This document shows positions 36,421-49,117 of a DNA stretch of 64,000 bases, piece after piece. Made by a program: the position numbers and the translations under genes. Below the pieces are notes generated by a model, which was not told the origin of the DNA, did no database searches, and saw only the letters and a list, made by a program, of their open reading frames with translations. This DNA is from Rhytidiadelphus loreus (lineage: Eukaryota; Streptophyta; Bryopsida; Hypnales; Hylocomiaceae). The stretch is from NCBI GenBank assembly GCA_947034895.1, contig OX344764.1, forward strand, positions 56,463,348 through 56,527,347, read 5' to 3'. Position 1 is the stretch's first letter, and each line of letters begins with the position of its first letter.

Positions 36421-38321
36421 TTTTTATTTATATGCTTTTATTTAAAAATAATAATTAAAGAATATGTTGCCGATGAGGTCATCTCCCGACCACATCAGCA
36501 TGTTGATTTGGCAGCATGGGAGTGCTTGGGAACGTTGTAATAACTCAAAGTCTTCTGCAGGGCTGAAATCTCTTCTAATGGACATGATGTCTATCTATGT
36601 TTTATGCAATTCAGTAGCTTTTCCAATTGAAGTGGCTGATTATATTTAATTTTGCTATTTTTGAACTAGTTTAAAATATCTCTTGAGAATTTGAATTTTT
36701 TTTGGGTATCCATGTACTGTATGAAAATGATGAGCCATGTTTGATAGTACCCTAAACCGAAAGTTCCAACGTCTCAAAATTTGTGGGACAGTGAACATGA
36801 AAATAATATATATAATTTGTAAATGCATGTTAAGAACAATCCTGTAGACTTCATGACCAAATGAAATGTAACCACCTATTATTTATTTCCTTGGAAATAT
36901 TCATAAAAACTTATGGCAGAATATGTTTTGTTTTGTTTTTCTAAAATGGCAGTCTAGGTAGATTAAAAAAAAGCTCTTCATTCGAAAAGATTTCAGTTTA
37001 AAATTTTTTTTCTATATTTGTATATTTTTGGAGAATATTGAATCAGTCTATTTTTATGATTGAGTCAAAATTCATGAGGATTTTTTTGTTTGGCTTTGTT
37101 GGTTTTGCATTCAATAGTCTAAAGTAAACTTTGAAGTCTTTTATCTTACTCAATTAATTTTTGGTACGTGTCTTTTTGGTACTTGTTAATATAAAAATGA
37201 CGGTGTTTTAGAGGTTAATAGGGTCAATAGAAGACAAAGTAAAGATTCCCTCGGACTACTAACGCAGTATATTAAAAAATTAGAATTGATTGTGACTTCA
37301 GTTGCCATGTGCAAGCATTCTCTTCCAATAATGTTTCACTCCAACTGCATAGGCAACTTTATTGAATAAAGCACGTGTTCTTTTTAGTTACCGCGAAGGT
37401 AGACTCTTGAAATTGTATCCTTCATGTAATTTTTCCTTAGAATTTGTTATTACATCCACGGTCAATTGCTCTTTTTGTGGGTGAATTGGAGTGACACATC
37501 CTCCCACATGTATTGCATTGAATTTTGTATAGTGTTTAGCTTGAGTCAAAGATAAAAAATACAATTATAAAGAAAGAGTAGCGTACCAAAATTAACATAT
37601 AGTTACGATAAAACCTAATTTACATTTATCGTCGATTTCATTCAAGTTCCCATAATAAAAAATCTATATGTACAGTGAAAAGTTCACTTTCAGTGTATTC
37701 CATTTACTGAAAAATCTTATACTTTAATTTCTATAGGAGTCATCACAACTAATACTAAATAATGTGATTCATTATTTATTTCACTATTCAAATAGCATTT
37801 CACGTCCAATATGATTATGTGGTTAAAAATTTGTAAATCATGAAAACATTCAACTAGTATTTATTAAATTAAGCCAAATTTCATGTGCATTCATATGCGT
37901 GTGATGAAAGTGTGATCACCATAAATTTGTATAAAAGGACACAACTGCAGAAAACTGAATATTTCTATCGAGATAGAAAAACGGATTTGTTTCACGGGAA
38001 TATATATTATTTTCAATTGGTGCCCAGGAACAAAAGTGATGCCCAAATAAGCTCAAAACAAGGGAGAGGGGGCAACAAATTTTTGTATTGCAAGAATTAC
38101 AATTCGGAATTTTTTTGGTCCTTATACATTATATTTTTTTGGACATTAAAGTACAAGGCAAGTTTGTTGCCCACATTTTGTTAATTTCACGTACAAGGTC
38201 ATTTCATGTGACCACCAATTGCATCTTTTTTTGGGTTTAGGGTGGTTTAGGAATAATTGCAACTTGCACCACGTGTTTTCCATTTCTTTTTACTGGAACT
38301 CTATGACTTCGTATTTTGTAG
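36421..38321. other. AT-rich gene-free stretch with an old TTAA-element fragment
   Basis: No supportable gene. The part from about 36,990 to 37,215 is a degraded copy of the 34,363-35,264 family (GAGTCAAAATTCATGAGGATTTT, ending near AGAGGTTAATAG). Confidence 0.5.
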
Positions 38322-39259
38322 CCCCTAAAGGACCATTGTCCCTTCGGGGGACAAATGCGTTTTCGGGCAGGTACCTACGGGCTGAAATTTTCTCCTAATT
38401 TTTTGAAATTTTATTTGCACGTCGAAAAGTTGATTAGCTTTGTGGGAATATAATTTTTTTCAAAATCGGTGCCTAGGAACAATAGTTATGACCAAATAAG
38501 CTGAAACGAGGGGACGGCGGGTAGCTCGGGCAGCCGGAAAAAATGGACAAAAATTTGAATTTTTTTTTTAATATTATTTTTTCTCATAGATTATATTTTT
38601 TTGTATCTGGAAAGCTTTGATTCATTTCATTTGGATATGTGATGAGAAAGTTATGGACATTCTTTTTTTTCGGGCGATTAGAGCATCTTCATAGTTGAAA
38701 AAAATTACTTGTAGGACTCATTTATGAATGCAATTTCTCAAATTTTTCATTTTTTTTTTTTTTTTGCATGGTTTGATTTACTTGCTAGAACAATCTCACC
38801 ATAGGGATTAGTGCATTTGAATTCCATGTGAAATATAAGAATATTTTAGATTTTCCTTCTATCTCGTACCTACATCTACTTAACAATTTTTTTAAGAATG
38901 ATAATTAATTTTTTTTTGAACTTTTTTTTTTTCTAGACTCTCAACTCAATTTTTCACTATAAAGATTTAAAGCTCAAACTCTGTAGTGCAAAAATTTTAA
39001 GTTAAAAATGTTCAAAGTCAAAAAATCTAGTCCCGCAATGTGCTGAAAAACTTGTTTTTCCCACTTTAAACGCAGATATCTTTCAATCTAAGCGGGCAAA
39101 AATTCTGAAATTTTGGCCACACACTCTCATACAAGTTAAGTTTAAGATCCTACGGTTAGATATGAGAAAATAACAATTTTTCAATTTTTTTACTCCTTGC
39201 CATAGATATGGCAGTTTTGAGTGTTATTAGGTAGAAAAAAGGGCTTGGTCCTTTAGGGG
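38322..39259. mobile_element. TTAA-type MITE, 938 bp
   Basis: Left end CCCCTAAAGGACCATTG, right end reverse complement CCCCTAAAGGACCAAGC (first 14 bases identical), followed by TTAA at 39,260-39,263; the left flank is GTAG, so that duplication has mutated. Same family as 34,363-35,264. No coding capacity. Confidence 0.75.
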
Positions 39260-39589
39260 TTAAATTGGACTTGTGAGAAGAAGGTTAAAAGTTTTTTCCA
39301 GTTTTAACACCCTCACGGTCAAACATTATAATCTTTCACTGTCTAAGTGATGTTGTTTTCTTTACTTTTCCTATGAGATCTCCAACATGAGGTCAAGTTG
39401 AAATTCCTACGGTTACAATTTTACGGAATTTATACAACTTAATATGGAGATGTTGGCATTTTGGTTAATTTATAGGAAATTCCAAGTTAATCAAAATAGG
39501 CTGTAGGCTCGGATCCGGGTATAGGTCGGGTATAGAGTGTCCGGGTATAGGCTGTCCAAGTACCAGGAGGGCCGGTCATCAATCTGGGC

Positions 39590-40970
39590 CAGTTGCGTGA
39601 GACCACACATAGGGTTTGGTGCTCCCGAAAGAAGCGTTTTGTTTGTTTTTTCACAGTCTTGCTCTGGGCTCATGATTTGGCAGTTCTTCAGTGCCATTTG
39701 TTTGTTTTGAGAGTCCGCCTTGGGGGAGTTCGTGTGTTTAGGGTTCAATCACGCTGTTTGGATCAGAGAGAGCGGTCTTGGAGAATTTCACTTTCTTGTG
39801 GGAGAGTCGAAGGCGCGGTAGTGCTACAGCAGGGTTTTGCGATTGATTCTCTAAGTTAGTTCCAGTTTCGGCGATTGAGGGTCCGCTTTTCCTGTGCGCG
39901 TGAAAGTGCGGGGCTGTGAATGTTCGGGGTTGAAGGGAGCGATAGTCTACACTGCGGAGTTGTTTCGATCATTCAATCAACCACGGTGCTTGTTGTGGAG
40001 GGTTTAAGGTGCAATCGATTCTTCCAGTTCTTTCTAGTTTTTGCAATGTAGTGCCAGAAATTTTTGTTTGCGTGATGGTTTAGCATGTGAGACTTTTGGA
40101 CTAAAGGGCGGAGCGAGAGTTCACACTGCGGAGTTTAGTTTTGATCATTGAATCAATTGCGGTGTTTGCATCTTTCAGGGTTCACCGTGCTTGAGTTCAT
40201 GTTTGGAGGGTTTTACTTTCTTCTGTGAGAGTTTGCGTGGAAGTGCAACAGCGGACTGATTTTGCGCGGAGGGTTTACAAGTTGTAAATATACGGTGAGT
40301 TCATCTTTTCTTCAGTCTTAGGATCTGCTCAGGTTTTCGCTAAGCTTGGATTTCCAATATGTTATGGTCTGTCTGTGCCTGGGTTTGCTTAGGATTTGAC
40401 AGAGCTTGGATTTCTGATGTTCTTTTTGTTTGCTGCATTGATGAAATTGTCTGGAACTCTATAATTTCGATTTCAGGGTTTACTATTGTTGTCTTAGGGT
40501 TTGGAATGTCTGTATTTGCTTTGGTTTGCTTAGGGTCTCATTGAACTCTACATTTAGTGCCAGGAATTCCTATGCGCGTGAAATTTTAGTGTGAGTGTTC
40601 GGCGTGAGTTGTGAATATATCGGGAGTTTATCATTTCTTCAATCCTCCGGTTAGCTTAGGATTCGGCTAAGCGGAAGCCAGGGTTTGTACAGCACTTGTG
40701 TTTCTAAACTATCAGGGATTTGATTCATGAATGTAGGTCTGGATTTGGTGAACCTCGAACGAAGGCATTACCGTGAGTGCATTACTATTGGCACTACTGC
40801 AGTTCTGGTGCAGGGGCGAAATCTGTAGCTTGGAGAAAGCAGGATTTGCAAATTGCAGCGACTTCAGTGATACCAGGTACATTTGTTACCCCTTCAGATT
40901 GAGCATAGAACGACATAGAAATCGAACTAGGACTATGGGTGCCTTTAACCGCGCACATTCAAAGCCGCAT
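39590..40970 (+). promoter_or_regulatory. Probable leader of element B
   Basis: GC content rises sharply from the AT-rich flank. Two direct repeats of a block reading CACTGCGGAGT...GATCATT.AATCAA occur near 39,950 and 40,125. Possible donors for a leader intron are CCAG|GTACAT near 40,875 and ACC|GTGAGT near 40,769; the matching acceptor would be GTGCACAG just before the ORF1 ATG. No conserved protein is encoded. Confidence 0.4.
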
Positions 40971-40977
40971 ATAATAC

Positions 40978-42960
40978 TTTAGAGCGCCCACCCTAAACCT
41001 TCCCAAGCCTTCTTGGGTGCTTGGAGGATTAGAGCGGGCGCTCTGAACCATTCCAAGCCCGGGAAGATCAGAGCGCCCGCTCTAATCCTCAGAATGCTGT
41101 TTTGAATGAAAGAGAGCGACGTGAATTGTACCTAGTCGGGGAGGTTCAGAGCGCCCGCTCTGAACCTGCCCAAGCAATGTTGGGTGCATGGAGAATCAGA
41201 GCGGGCGCTCTAAACCAATCCAAATCCTGGAGGATTAGACCGCCCGCTCTGATCCTCTCGGAATGCAGCTTTGAACGAAAGTGAAATTAATTAATCATTC
41301 CTAGTTGGGGAGGATCAGAGCGCCCGCTTTGATCCTCTCAGAATGTTGTTTGATTGAAAGAGAGATTGTTGAATTCTACGTAGCCGAGGAGGACCAGAGC
41401 GCCCGCCCTAAACCCCTGAGAATGCACATTTGAACGAGAGAGAGATTATAGAATCATACGTTGTCGGGATGAATCAGAGCGCCCGCTCTGATCCTCTCAG
41501 AATGCTGCATTGAACGAAAGTGAGATTGTTGTATCGAACGTAGTCGGGGAGGATCAGAGCGCTCGCTCTAATCCTCAGAATACTGTTTTGGATGAAATAG
41601 AGCGCACTGAATTTGACATAGTAGGGGAGGTTCAGAGCGCCCGCCCTAAACCTCTGAGAATGCACATTTGAACGAGAGAGAGATTATAGAATCATACGTT
41701 GTCGGGATGAATCAGAGCGCCCGCTCTGATCCTCTCAGAATGCTGCATTGAACGAAAGACAGACTGTTGTATCAAACGTAGTCGGGGAGGATCAGAGCGC
41801 CCGCCTTGAACCTACCATAGCGACAATCGGTGGTGGGAGGATCACTGCAGGCGCAATGAACCAACTCAAATCCTAGAGGATCAGAGCGCCCACTCTGATC
41901 CTCTCAGAATGTTGCATTGAACGAAAGACAGACTGTTGTATCAAACGTAGTCGGGGAGGATCAGAGCGCCCGCCTTGAACCTACCATAGCGACAATCGGT
42001 GGTGGGAGGATCACTGCAGGCGCAATGAACCAACTCAAATCCTAGAGGATCAGAGCGCCCGCTCTGATCTTCTCAGAAGCCTGTTTCGAATCAAAGACTT
42101 AATTAATTACTCGTCGTGGGAGAGGATCGAGCTCCCGCACTGGACCTACCAAAGCAAGCCTTTCAGCTTTGAAGATCAGAGTGCGCTCTGAAACAATCAA
42201 AGGAGTGCAGGATCAGAGCGCCCGCTCTGATCCTCCAAACACCCTACAGGCTAGAGCGCTCAGTTAGGTTCAGAGCAAACGCTCTAGATAGAATAGGTCT
42301 AGCAGATTCAAAACAGGTTTAGAGCGCCCGCTTTGAACCAAACAGGTCGAGCATATTCAAAACTGGTTCAGAGTGGACGTCCTAAACCTCACCAAAAGGG
42401 AATAACACAAAGCGGTTCAGAGTGGGCGCTCTGATTCAGTCGAAGAGATAACTGACCGCATTGTATATAGTGAAGTATCACTTTTGTAGGGATAGGATAG
42501 AAGGGAAATCAGATCCTCATTAGTACCAGATAAACAAGGGGATGATCAGAGCGCTCGCTCTAAATCTCCTTCGCGGAGTCTAGCTGAACATCACTCCGCT
42601 TACCGAGGGTGCATTCGATTACCAGAGATGAATTAGACATAGATCATGGTAAACTGTCCATAGTAATGGCCCTAGACCCCAACTCAGTTTAATGAAATAT
42701 TGCTGGTGATTATTAATTCATCTCCCATGAAGGATATACTCGAGAGAGATTTAGAGCGCCCGCTCTGATCTTACCCGTGAATATAAATGACGAATCATGA
42801 AGAGCAGGCCCGCAGTCTAACCAAGTAGAATAGACTGGAATTCAGTTTCCAAGCAAATGATGAATCAAGTAAAGCCCCTCGGTCGAAAACTACTTCATAA
42901 TTAGTAGTGCCGCCACTGCTTTATATCCAGGTGCGGATTAGAGCGCACGGTCTGATTTGT
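40978..42960. repeat. P2 palindrome array of element B
   Basis: More than twenty P2-type imperfect palindromes (TTCAGAGCGCCCGCTCTGAA, the reverse form with GCGGGCGC, and variants ending TAAACC or TGATCC). From 41,313 to 41,791 they come every 78-82 bp (about 41,313, 41,392, 41,471, 41,552, 41,630, 41,709, 41,791) with spacers that resemble each other (GAATGCTG..TTGAACGAAAG). A block of about 167 bp is tandemly duplicated at about 41,735-42,060. Density falls toward 42,960. Confidence 0.9.
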
Positions 42961-44740
42961 ACCAGTGTGTGTGCACAGTGCAATGGAGTCCTTCCTCGAC
43001 AGTACGCCACACCTCACCGGGTACATCAAACCAATTGCGTCAGAGAGAGTGCACGAGTCCTGGACGGCACTCGTCGAAGGGAAAACTCCTCTGGAGTTTG
43101 TCGCATCCAAGGCCCTATGGACCGTGGAGATGAGCTACCTCGAGGGCTCCCCCGTATTTTGTTTAGAACTAGGCTTCACGAGTAACGGAGACCCCAGATG
43201 GAAAACATTCAGGGAACTCGTAGTCATCAATGTGAATGTGCTGCGCGAGGCCATTCTGGTAGATGTAGTAAACACTTCGAACAACGCATTCGGAGTGCTA
43301 GCCATCAGGGTAGAAGATGAGATGACGTTCTGTCACGAACGCATCCTGAAAAATTACGAGCAAGTTCCCCATATATTCCAAACCTTGATGCTCGACATCA
43401 AAGGTAGAGTAGAAGCTCATTTAGACGATTTTCTGGCAATTGGTTAGGCAGTAAAATCATTTCTCACCAATACAAACAGTCTACAGGCTGCGGTAACAGT
43501 CGAACTCCAGTCCAAGCAGAAGCAAGTAAATAAAATGGACTCGCAAGGTCGACAGCAGAAGAAATCCAAGAGGGGAGGAGCATCGAGTTTTAGCGCAACC
43601 ACGCGGGCCAGACCGCCGGCCGCATCGGCTCTGGCTGGAGCCTCTAACGTGGCGCAAACTCGACCCCGTGATTCTCTCGCGTCAGAGGTAACCGAGACGG
43701 GCGCGAACATTCCAGCCCAACCGGCAGCTCGAACTGGTGACACACCAACCGTCCCGGAGGCAGAGAGGGACCCAATCATCCCTTCGCAGCTTGCCGAAGT
43801 ATCTGCGGGGCGTTCCGGACCGAGGTCGCGGGAAAAGAGAAAAGCCACGAGGAAGAGGAATCCTCAACTTGAGGTCGCGGCCGGATCATCGCAAGATGCG
43901 GCGAGGATGGTCAGGCAACGGCAGGTAGATGCTGAGTCGCCCAGCTCCTCACAGCAGAGCGACCTGCCGGACAACACTGACGTCTCCGAGGAGGTCGCGC
44001 AGAAGCAGGCGATCAAGAAGGTGAATGGGAAATGGTTGGACAACCCAGACACCGTGCCTTACGATCCAGACGCCGTTCCGGATAAGCTGTTCGTGGATCT
44101 CGTCTTGAAGAGGGAGGCCAAGCGCTCGGAGGAAGAAGAGGCGAGGAAGCGACTGAAGGCCGAGGCTGTGGCGAATAAGAAGTTCAAAGAACTGTCCAAG
44201 TACATGTACATATTCGGGCGGGGGACATTCTTTGAGCTCGAAGTCGATGACATGATTCAGGCGGACGAGAAGTCGGGTATGATCTTTCGACCCCTGGAGA
44301 AGAAGGGTGTGATGGCCGTGCTTGATTGAATGGTGAAGGTCAACTTCACCAAGCAAATCCTGACCGTGATGCCGGACACGGAGGCTAGGCCAACATGCTG
44401 GGCGGACTGCGTCAAGTCCTTTCCGCTGAAGATCATCAACGGCCAGCACACTTGGAAAGCAGCCAAGGAAATCATCTCGGGAGAGGCATCGGTCGATGAC
44501 GAGGCGTTGAAGAAGAAGGTGCGCAAGTGGACATGCGAGGTCGTATGGTCCGACAACAAAAATCACTTGCACGCGCTGTCGTGCAAGTGCAACGACGGGA
44601 ACGTGACAGGTCCGTATTTGTCGTCGCTGCCGGCTACAATCCAGCACTGTCGCTATCTGTGGGACAATGCCCGAAGGCCGGCGCAGCAGCGGAAGAACCT
44701 GAGGAAGGAAGAACAAGGCGAAGAATTTGCTCGCTACGAG

Positions 44741-44990
44741 GTACGCATTTTAGTCGATCCATCCTACCCATTCAATTCATGTTGAATCTAAGTCTGGGAG
44801 TCCGAAGATCAGAGCGGGCGCCCTGAATTGATTTGGTTAGGATACCGTCTATGGATAGGAAACTGCCCTCCTCGAGATGGAGGAATTAGGACTGGCAGGA
44901 TCAGAGCGCCCGCTCTGATCCGATGAACCTCAGTCGGTCTACACGGATCCAACTTCCGAGTCCGACTCAAATGTGTTAATTTTCCTACAG
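44741..44990 (+). other. Intron 1 of element B ORF1, with P2 palindromes
   Basis: Donor GAG|GTACGC, acceptor TTTCCTACAG. P2 copies at about 44,808-44,829 (ATCAGAGCGGGCGCCCTGAA) and 44,900-44,921 (ATCAGAGCGCCCGCTCTGAT). The element A intron at the same place carries P1 copies. Confidence 0.75.
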
Positions 44991-46979
44991 GAATTTCGTG
45001 TCAAAGCCGAGCAGAGTTTTGAATCGACTGGTCTTCTCAAGCCATCGGGAAACTCCCAACGAATCTACGACCTGGACCGGATGGGGGAGCGGAAGGTGAT
45101 CATGGCTTCGGAGGAGACCTGGGCCGCATGGCAGAAGGTTTTCCAAGGTCATGAGTCGGGGTCGCTTCACGACATTGACTCCGGGGGACCCTTCAACGAA
45201 GCGACGACCAAGGAGGGGAACGTGAAGTTGTACAAGTTCCTCCCCATCACGAGCAACATGATGAAGAACCTGCACGGCCACGATGACGCGGCGGTGGGTG
45301 AGCTTCCCCGGAAAATCCTCGATATACCACCCAAGGTCTATCTCAACAAGAAGCCGAATTCGTGGACTTCGGCCATTCCCATCGCCATGTGGTGCACGAA
45401 CAGAAAGTACAAGAACGTGCTGGCGAGGGAGTTGGCAGACAGGGGCAAGTTGAGCGGCATGATATCGGCAGGCGAAGTCATCAACGCAGCCGGAGACATT
45501 GAACCGCAAGCGTGGCAGGACTTCAAGACGTAGTTGCGCATCAACGGCTTCCACACCTGGTACCTCCAGACCATCGACCCGGAGTACCTGAAGTCGGAGG
45601 TGCGCTCAGGAAAGAAGAGCGTCCTACCGTCTGATGAGCTCCTTGCCGCCTTCGACCGTGTCATGGTCAACTATGAACGGTGTGAGTATGTGCGGAGGTA
45701 TTCGCGGGCCTCAATGTGCCGCTGGCTTCGAGCCGGAAGCAGGTTCGACCCAACGCTGTACGTCTACAAGAGGGAGAACTGGGTCCCCCAGCGCGCCGTA
45801 GACGGACCCGCTAACCTCAAGTACTGCGAGGTGGGCATCATCGATTTCCGCCAGTTTCCGGGTGTGGAGACCATGGAGATCAATTCCGCCAACAAGAAAA
45901 TCCTCGAGGAGGTGGAGGTGGTGTCGCAGTCCGTCATGTCCTCGTCCGTCCACACTTGGATGTTGATCTTCTTTTCGAAGCGGGCGGCTGATGTGGACAA
46001 AGCTGTGAAGGAACTGCTTCCTGATTACAACATGCGGCGGGAGTGCAAGTACGTATGTCGGGCGGGGGAACCTACGTACAAGGAGAAGAACAAGGTCTCC
46101 GTGATGTACCTGCAGAGGTCCCGGTGGAGGTGGGTCAACTCGAGTGTGGTGAACACGAACGACGAGGTGCCCTCGCTGTCTGCTGAGGAGGACGAGGACC
46201 TGACCAATGAGGGAACCATCTACATGAATCGAGAGGTCTGTCGTCACGACAATCCGAGGACCTTGTCGAAGTATGAGCTCCGATACGAGGTGTATCTGCG
46301 CTTCATCGACAAGTTCTGCAGGGATCAAGGAACCGTCATGTTGGTCTTCGCTGGTGCGAAGCCAATTTCGGCGTGCACGGTGAGCATCTGACCACACTGT
46401 GTTTTCATAGTTCTTCTGATGTACATCTCGATGTAGCGGGCGTTAGACATTGTAATATCAGTAATGACTAAAACCTTTGAATGCCCGCAGATGTTGTCGC
46501 GTAGCTCTGTCACTCTGATCATCTCCACTCAGAAGGCCCTCCTGCGTCAATCCCAGCATAATCGCAAAGGCGTGGAGATGTGGCCGGATATTCTAGTCCC
46601 CGGCTGGACGTTGCGTTACGGCTATGTCACCCCGACACCGGCGAGAGCCACCCGGCCGGAGCTGGACGAGGAGCCCAATCCTACCGTCGAGGAAGCGAAA
46701 GCGGACGAGGCCCTCAACATCGTGGACGTCGACCACGTTGAAATCGAGCACCCCGACATCAACGCGGACGAACAGGAAGGAGATGAACACAGTGAGCAGA
46801 CCGGGAATCGGCAAGACGAGGAAGGCGTCCAGGGAAACCGGGAGCCGTCGTTGGATCGTGCTAACAGCGATGCGACCGAGCAATCAGAGCAGCCTGACCG
46901 GAGCGGGCAGCCGAGGCCGGACTCTCACCATGATGAGCCGGAGGATCCAATTCCTCCGGCGTCGCCGTCTCACTCCACT

Positions 46980-47310
46980 CCTGCAGCAGATCAGACCGCC
47001 CGCTCTGATCCCATCCCACCTCCATCTTCTCAGTCTCAAGTTGGAGCAGATCAGAGCGGGCGCTCTGATCCCATTCCTCCTCCGTCTTCTCCTTCTCAGA
47101 CCGGAGCAGATCAGAGCGGGCGGACTGATTCCAGTCCGCACCAATCCCAGTCTGATCCTCTATCTCCTACCCAACCACCTCGACCATCTCAGCCACTTGG
47201 GAGCTCCCGCTCAGGACTGGTCCACTCCCGCTTGCCTGCTTCCCTTTCCCCACAGTCCTGGCGTCGACCTCCGCCATCCCAACAAGTTCAGGGCGGGCGC
47301 TCTGATGTGC
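46980..47310. repeat. P2-type palindromes in the ORF1 linker of element B
   Basis: Copies at about 46,988, 47,049, 47,109 and 47,286, read in frame as QTARSD, QSGRSD, QSGRTD and QGGRSD peptides. The first three lie in 61/60-bp tandem coding repeats (SDPIPPPSS.SQ.GAD). One copy (TCAGACCGCCCGCTCTGA) is intermediate between P1 and P2. Confidence 0.8.
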
Positions 47311-48752
47311 GAGCTCACCTGTTTCGCGTTCCTACTTCCCGTACTCCATCGATCGGAACCGCGAGCTCTCATCAGCCGGAATGGGTGACGCCATCCACTC
47401 CACCCAGGATGCAGATAGAGGACCTGCAGATAGAGTTGGGTCTGCTGAGGTCACGACTCTCTGAAGAGCAGCAAAACAAGATGGAGAAAGTGAGGCTTGA
47501 TCTGATTCACACCCCGCCACGCCCTCCGAGAAGACGATGAAAGAGAGGATCCAGGAGTCGCGGACCATCGTCAAGGACTTGAAGTCCCTCCGTCCCGCGT
47601 CCGCTCTTAGAGAGGAAGTGAGCGTGACGACATTGACGCTTGTGCAGGTCGCCGTCGACGCTCTTGAGTTGGAGATCCCTGAACCCAGCCCTGAAGAGCA
47701 AGCGATGTGCGCCCATGCTACGGCGAGCGCGAGAGAACTGTCGAGAGTTAAGAATTCCAAGGAGAGCCCGATCGAACTCGACGACATGGATGAATTGGAC
47801 CTCGAGACGCGCTTGTCCAATTCGGTCAAGCTGAGGCAGGAGTATGACGAGACTCTCAGGGTCGCCCAAGCTGCATCATCATCGGACGCGGGGACTGTAC
47901 CTAGGGTCGGGGGGAGTTCCGTCGCGGCGACTGCGGAGACGAAGCCGGACGTCAAGGTCGGGATCAACGTCGCATTCGCGGAGAGAATTGCCGAACAGGT
48001 CAGGAGGAAGGAGTCTGGGAAGATGGACAAGTGCATTGAAGAAATCGATGCGCTGAGGAGGGAGAAGGAGGAAGAGAGGAAGCAACAACAGCTGAGGGAG
48101 GAGAAAATGGAGCGGGAGAGGCAACAATGGCTGCAGGAGGAGGCGGAGAAGAAGGCGAGGCGAAAGGCGAAGAAAGCAGTCAGGGAAAAGGAACTCGCGG
48201 AGGAGAGGAGGAAACAGGCCGAGAAGGATGAGCTAAACGCAGCGGCTTGGAAGGAGAACATGGAGTTCATAAGGGAAATGAGGGAAATGAAGTCGCAAAT
48301 CCATACTTCCAAGACGGCGCCTTCTCCCTCTCCTCCTCCCGTCTCTCCGATTCCAACTCCAGCGAGCGAGCTTCACAACGTCTCGGGAGTCTCCACGAAC
48401 TCGGCTTCGGCAACGGCGTCCGCGGCATCTGGCCTTCGGCACCTGGCCTCCGGAGAGGCAACGCAAATCGGGGTGAGTGTCACTCACGAGCCAGACGTCG
48501 ATGACCTGGCCCTCAGTCAATTTCCGTTTGTGCATGTCCATGAACTCTCCCATCGTCCTATCATGCACGACGATGACCCTTACGACCTCGACGTGGACTT
48601 GGGAGATATGGAACAGTCCTTCACTAACTTGACTGAGCAATATGCCCCGCGTGCAGGCCGCGATTGCGACGCAGCAGAGCCCGGAGACGGAGGAGGAGCA
48701 GGCGCCGGTCAATGTCGACGAGGCTCCCGCGATGGGTAACCCTTCGACATAG

Positions 48753-49117
48753 CTCCCATCATTTATGTTTGTCGTGAAGGTGTGGACGCTATGTGAGGGC
48801 GTTACGCCGGGGCCTTGAGTTCGTTCAGATCCCGGCGAGTCCACGGGGCTGTGGGTCCGTAGTCATAGGGGCTCTTTGTCTTCGCTAGGATTTCAGTTGT
48901 CATATTCATGGAGCGTAGACGTGGGCTTAGGATGTGAAAATCTCTTCTGTGAGAGTGGGGCCGTTTGTAAAACATTGTTATATTTGTAATATATTGGATG
49001 TGTTGTTGACAAACATAAATTGCTCAATCTCTGGTGACTGCATTCCATTTCGCAATACATTTTTCTTTTCAATTGATTATGTGCCATCTAGTTACGCTCT
49101 TTTGATTTTGGGTTCAG
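48753..49117 (+). other. Spacer between ORF1 and ORF2 of element B
   Basis: No gene. Shares the CTATGTGAGGGCGTTACG stretch with element A just after the ORF1 stop, which is likely the ORF1 3' UTR. The rest is AT-rich. Confidence 0.5.

Larger units (their letters stand above)
42983..48752 (+). pseudogene. ORF1 of element B: ParB-like + degenerate DNA-methyltransferase-like + coiled-coil protein, broken
   Basis: Exons 42,983-44,740, 44,991-46,379 and 46,491-48,752. The ATG (MESFLD) follows a GTGCACAG acceptor also kept in element A. Exon 1 has the conserved N-terminal region and a ParB-like segment with LKIINGQHTWKAAKEI. Exon 2 has the MTase-like fold: EVGIIDFRQF in place of DPPY, CRHDNP, and VMLVFAGAKPISAC at the motif I position. 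Exon 3 completes the Rossmann-like segment (SSVTLIISTQKALLRQ, with Ser for the usual acid), then a Pro/Ser linker with P2-encoded peptides, a long Glu/Lys/Arg coiled coil (about 47,990-48,235) and a DDDPYDL end. In-frame stops: TAG 43,445, TGA 44,327 (aligned to Arg in A), TAG 45,531. Frameshifts: near 47,520 and near 48,650. The reading resumes at the homologous residue each time. Motifs kept in both copies suggest past selection, but as a non-catalytic DNA-binding fold. Confidence 0.65.

Noticed and set aside
31200..39500. LTR retrotransposon in the AT-rich region
   Set aside because: No long terminal repeats, primer-binding site, polypurine tract or pol-like frame could be seen.
40978..42960. 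Regularly spaced palindromic repeats resembling a CRISPR array
   Set aside because: Repeats are degenerate, spacers are related to one another instead of unique, there are no cas genes, and the setting is a plant-type nuclear genome.
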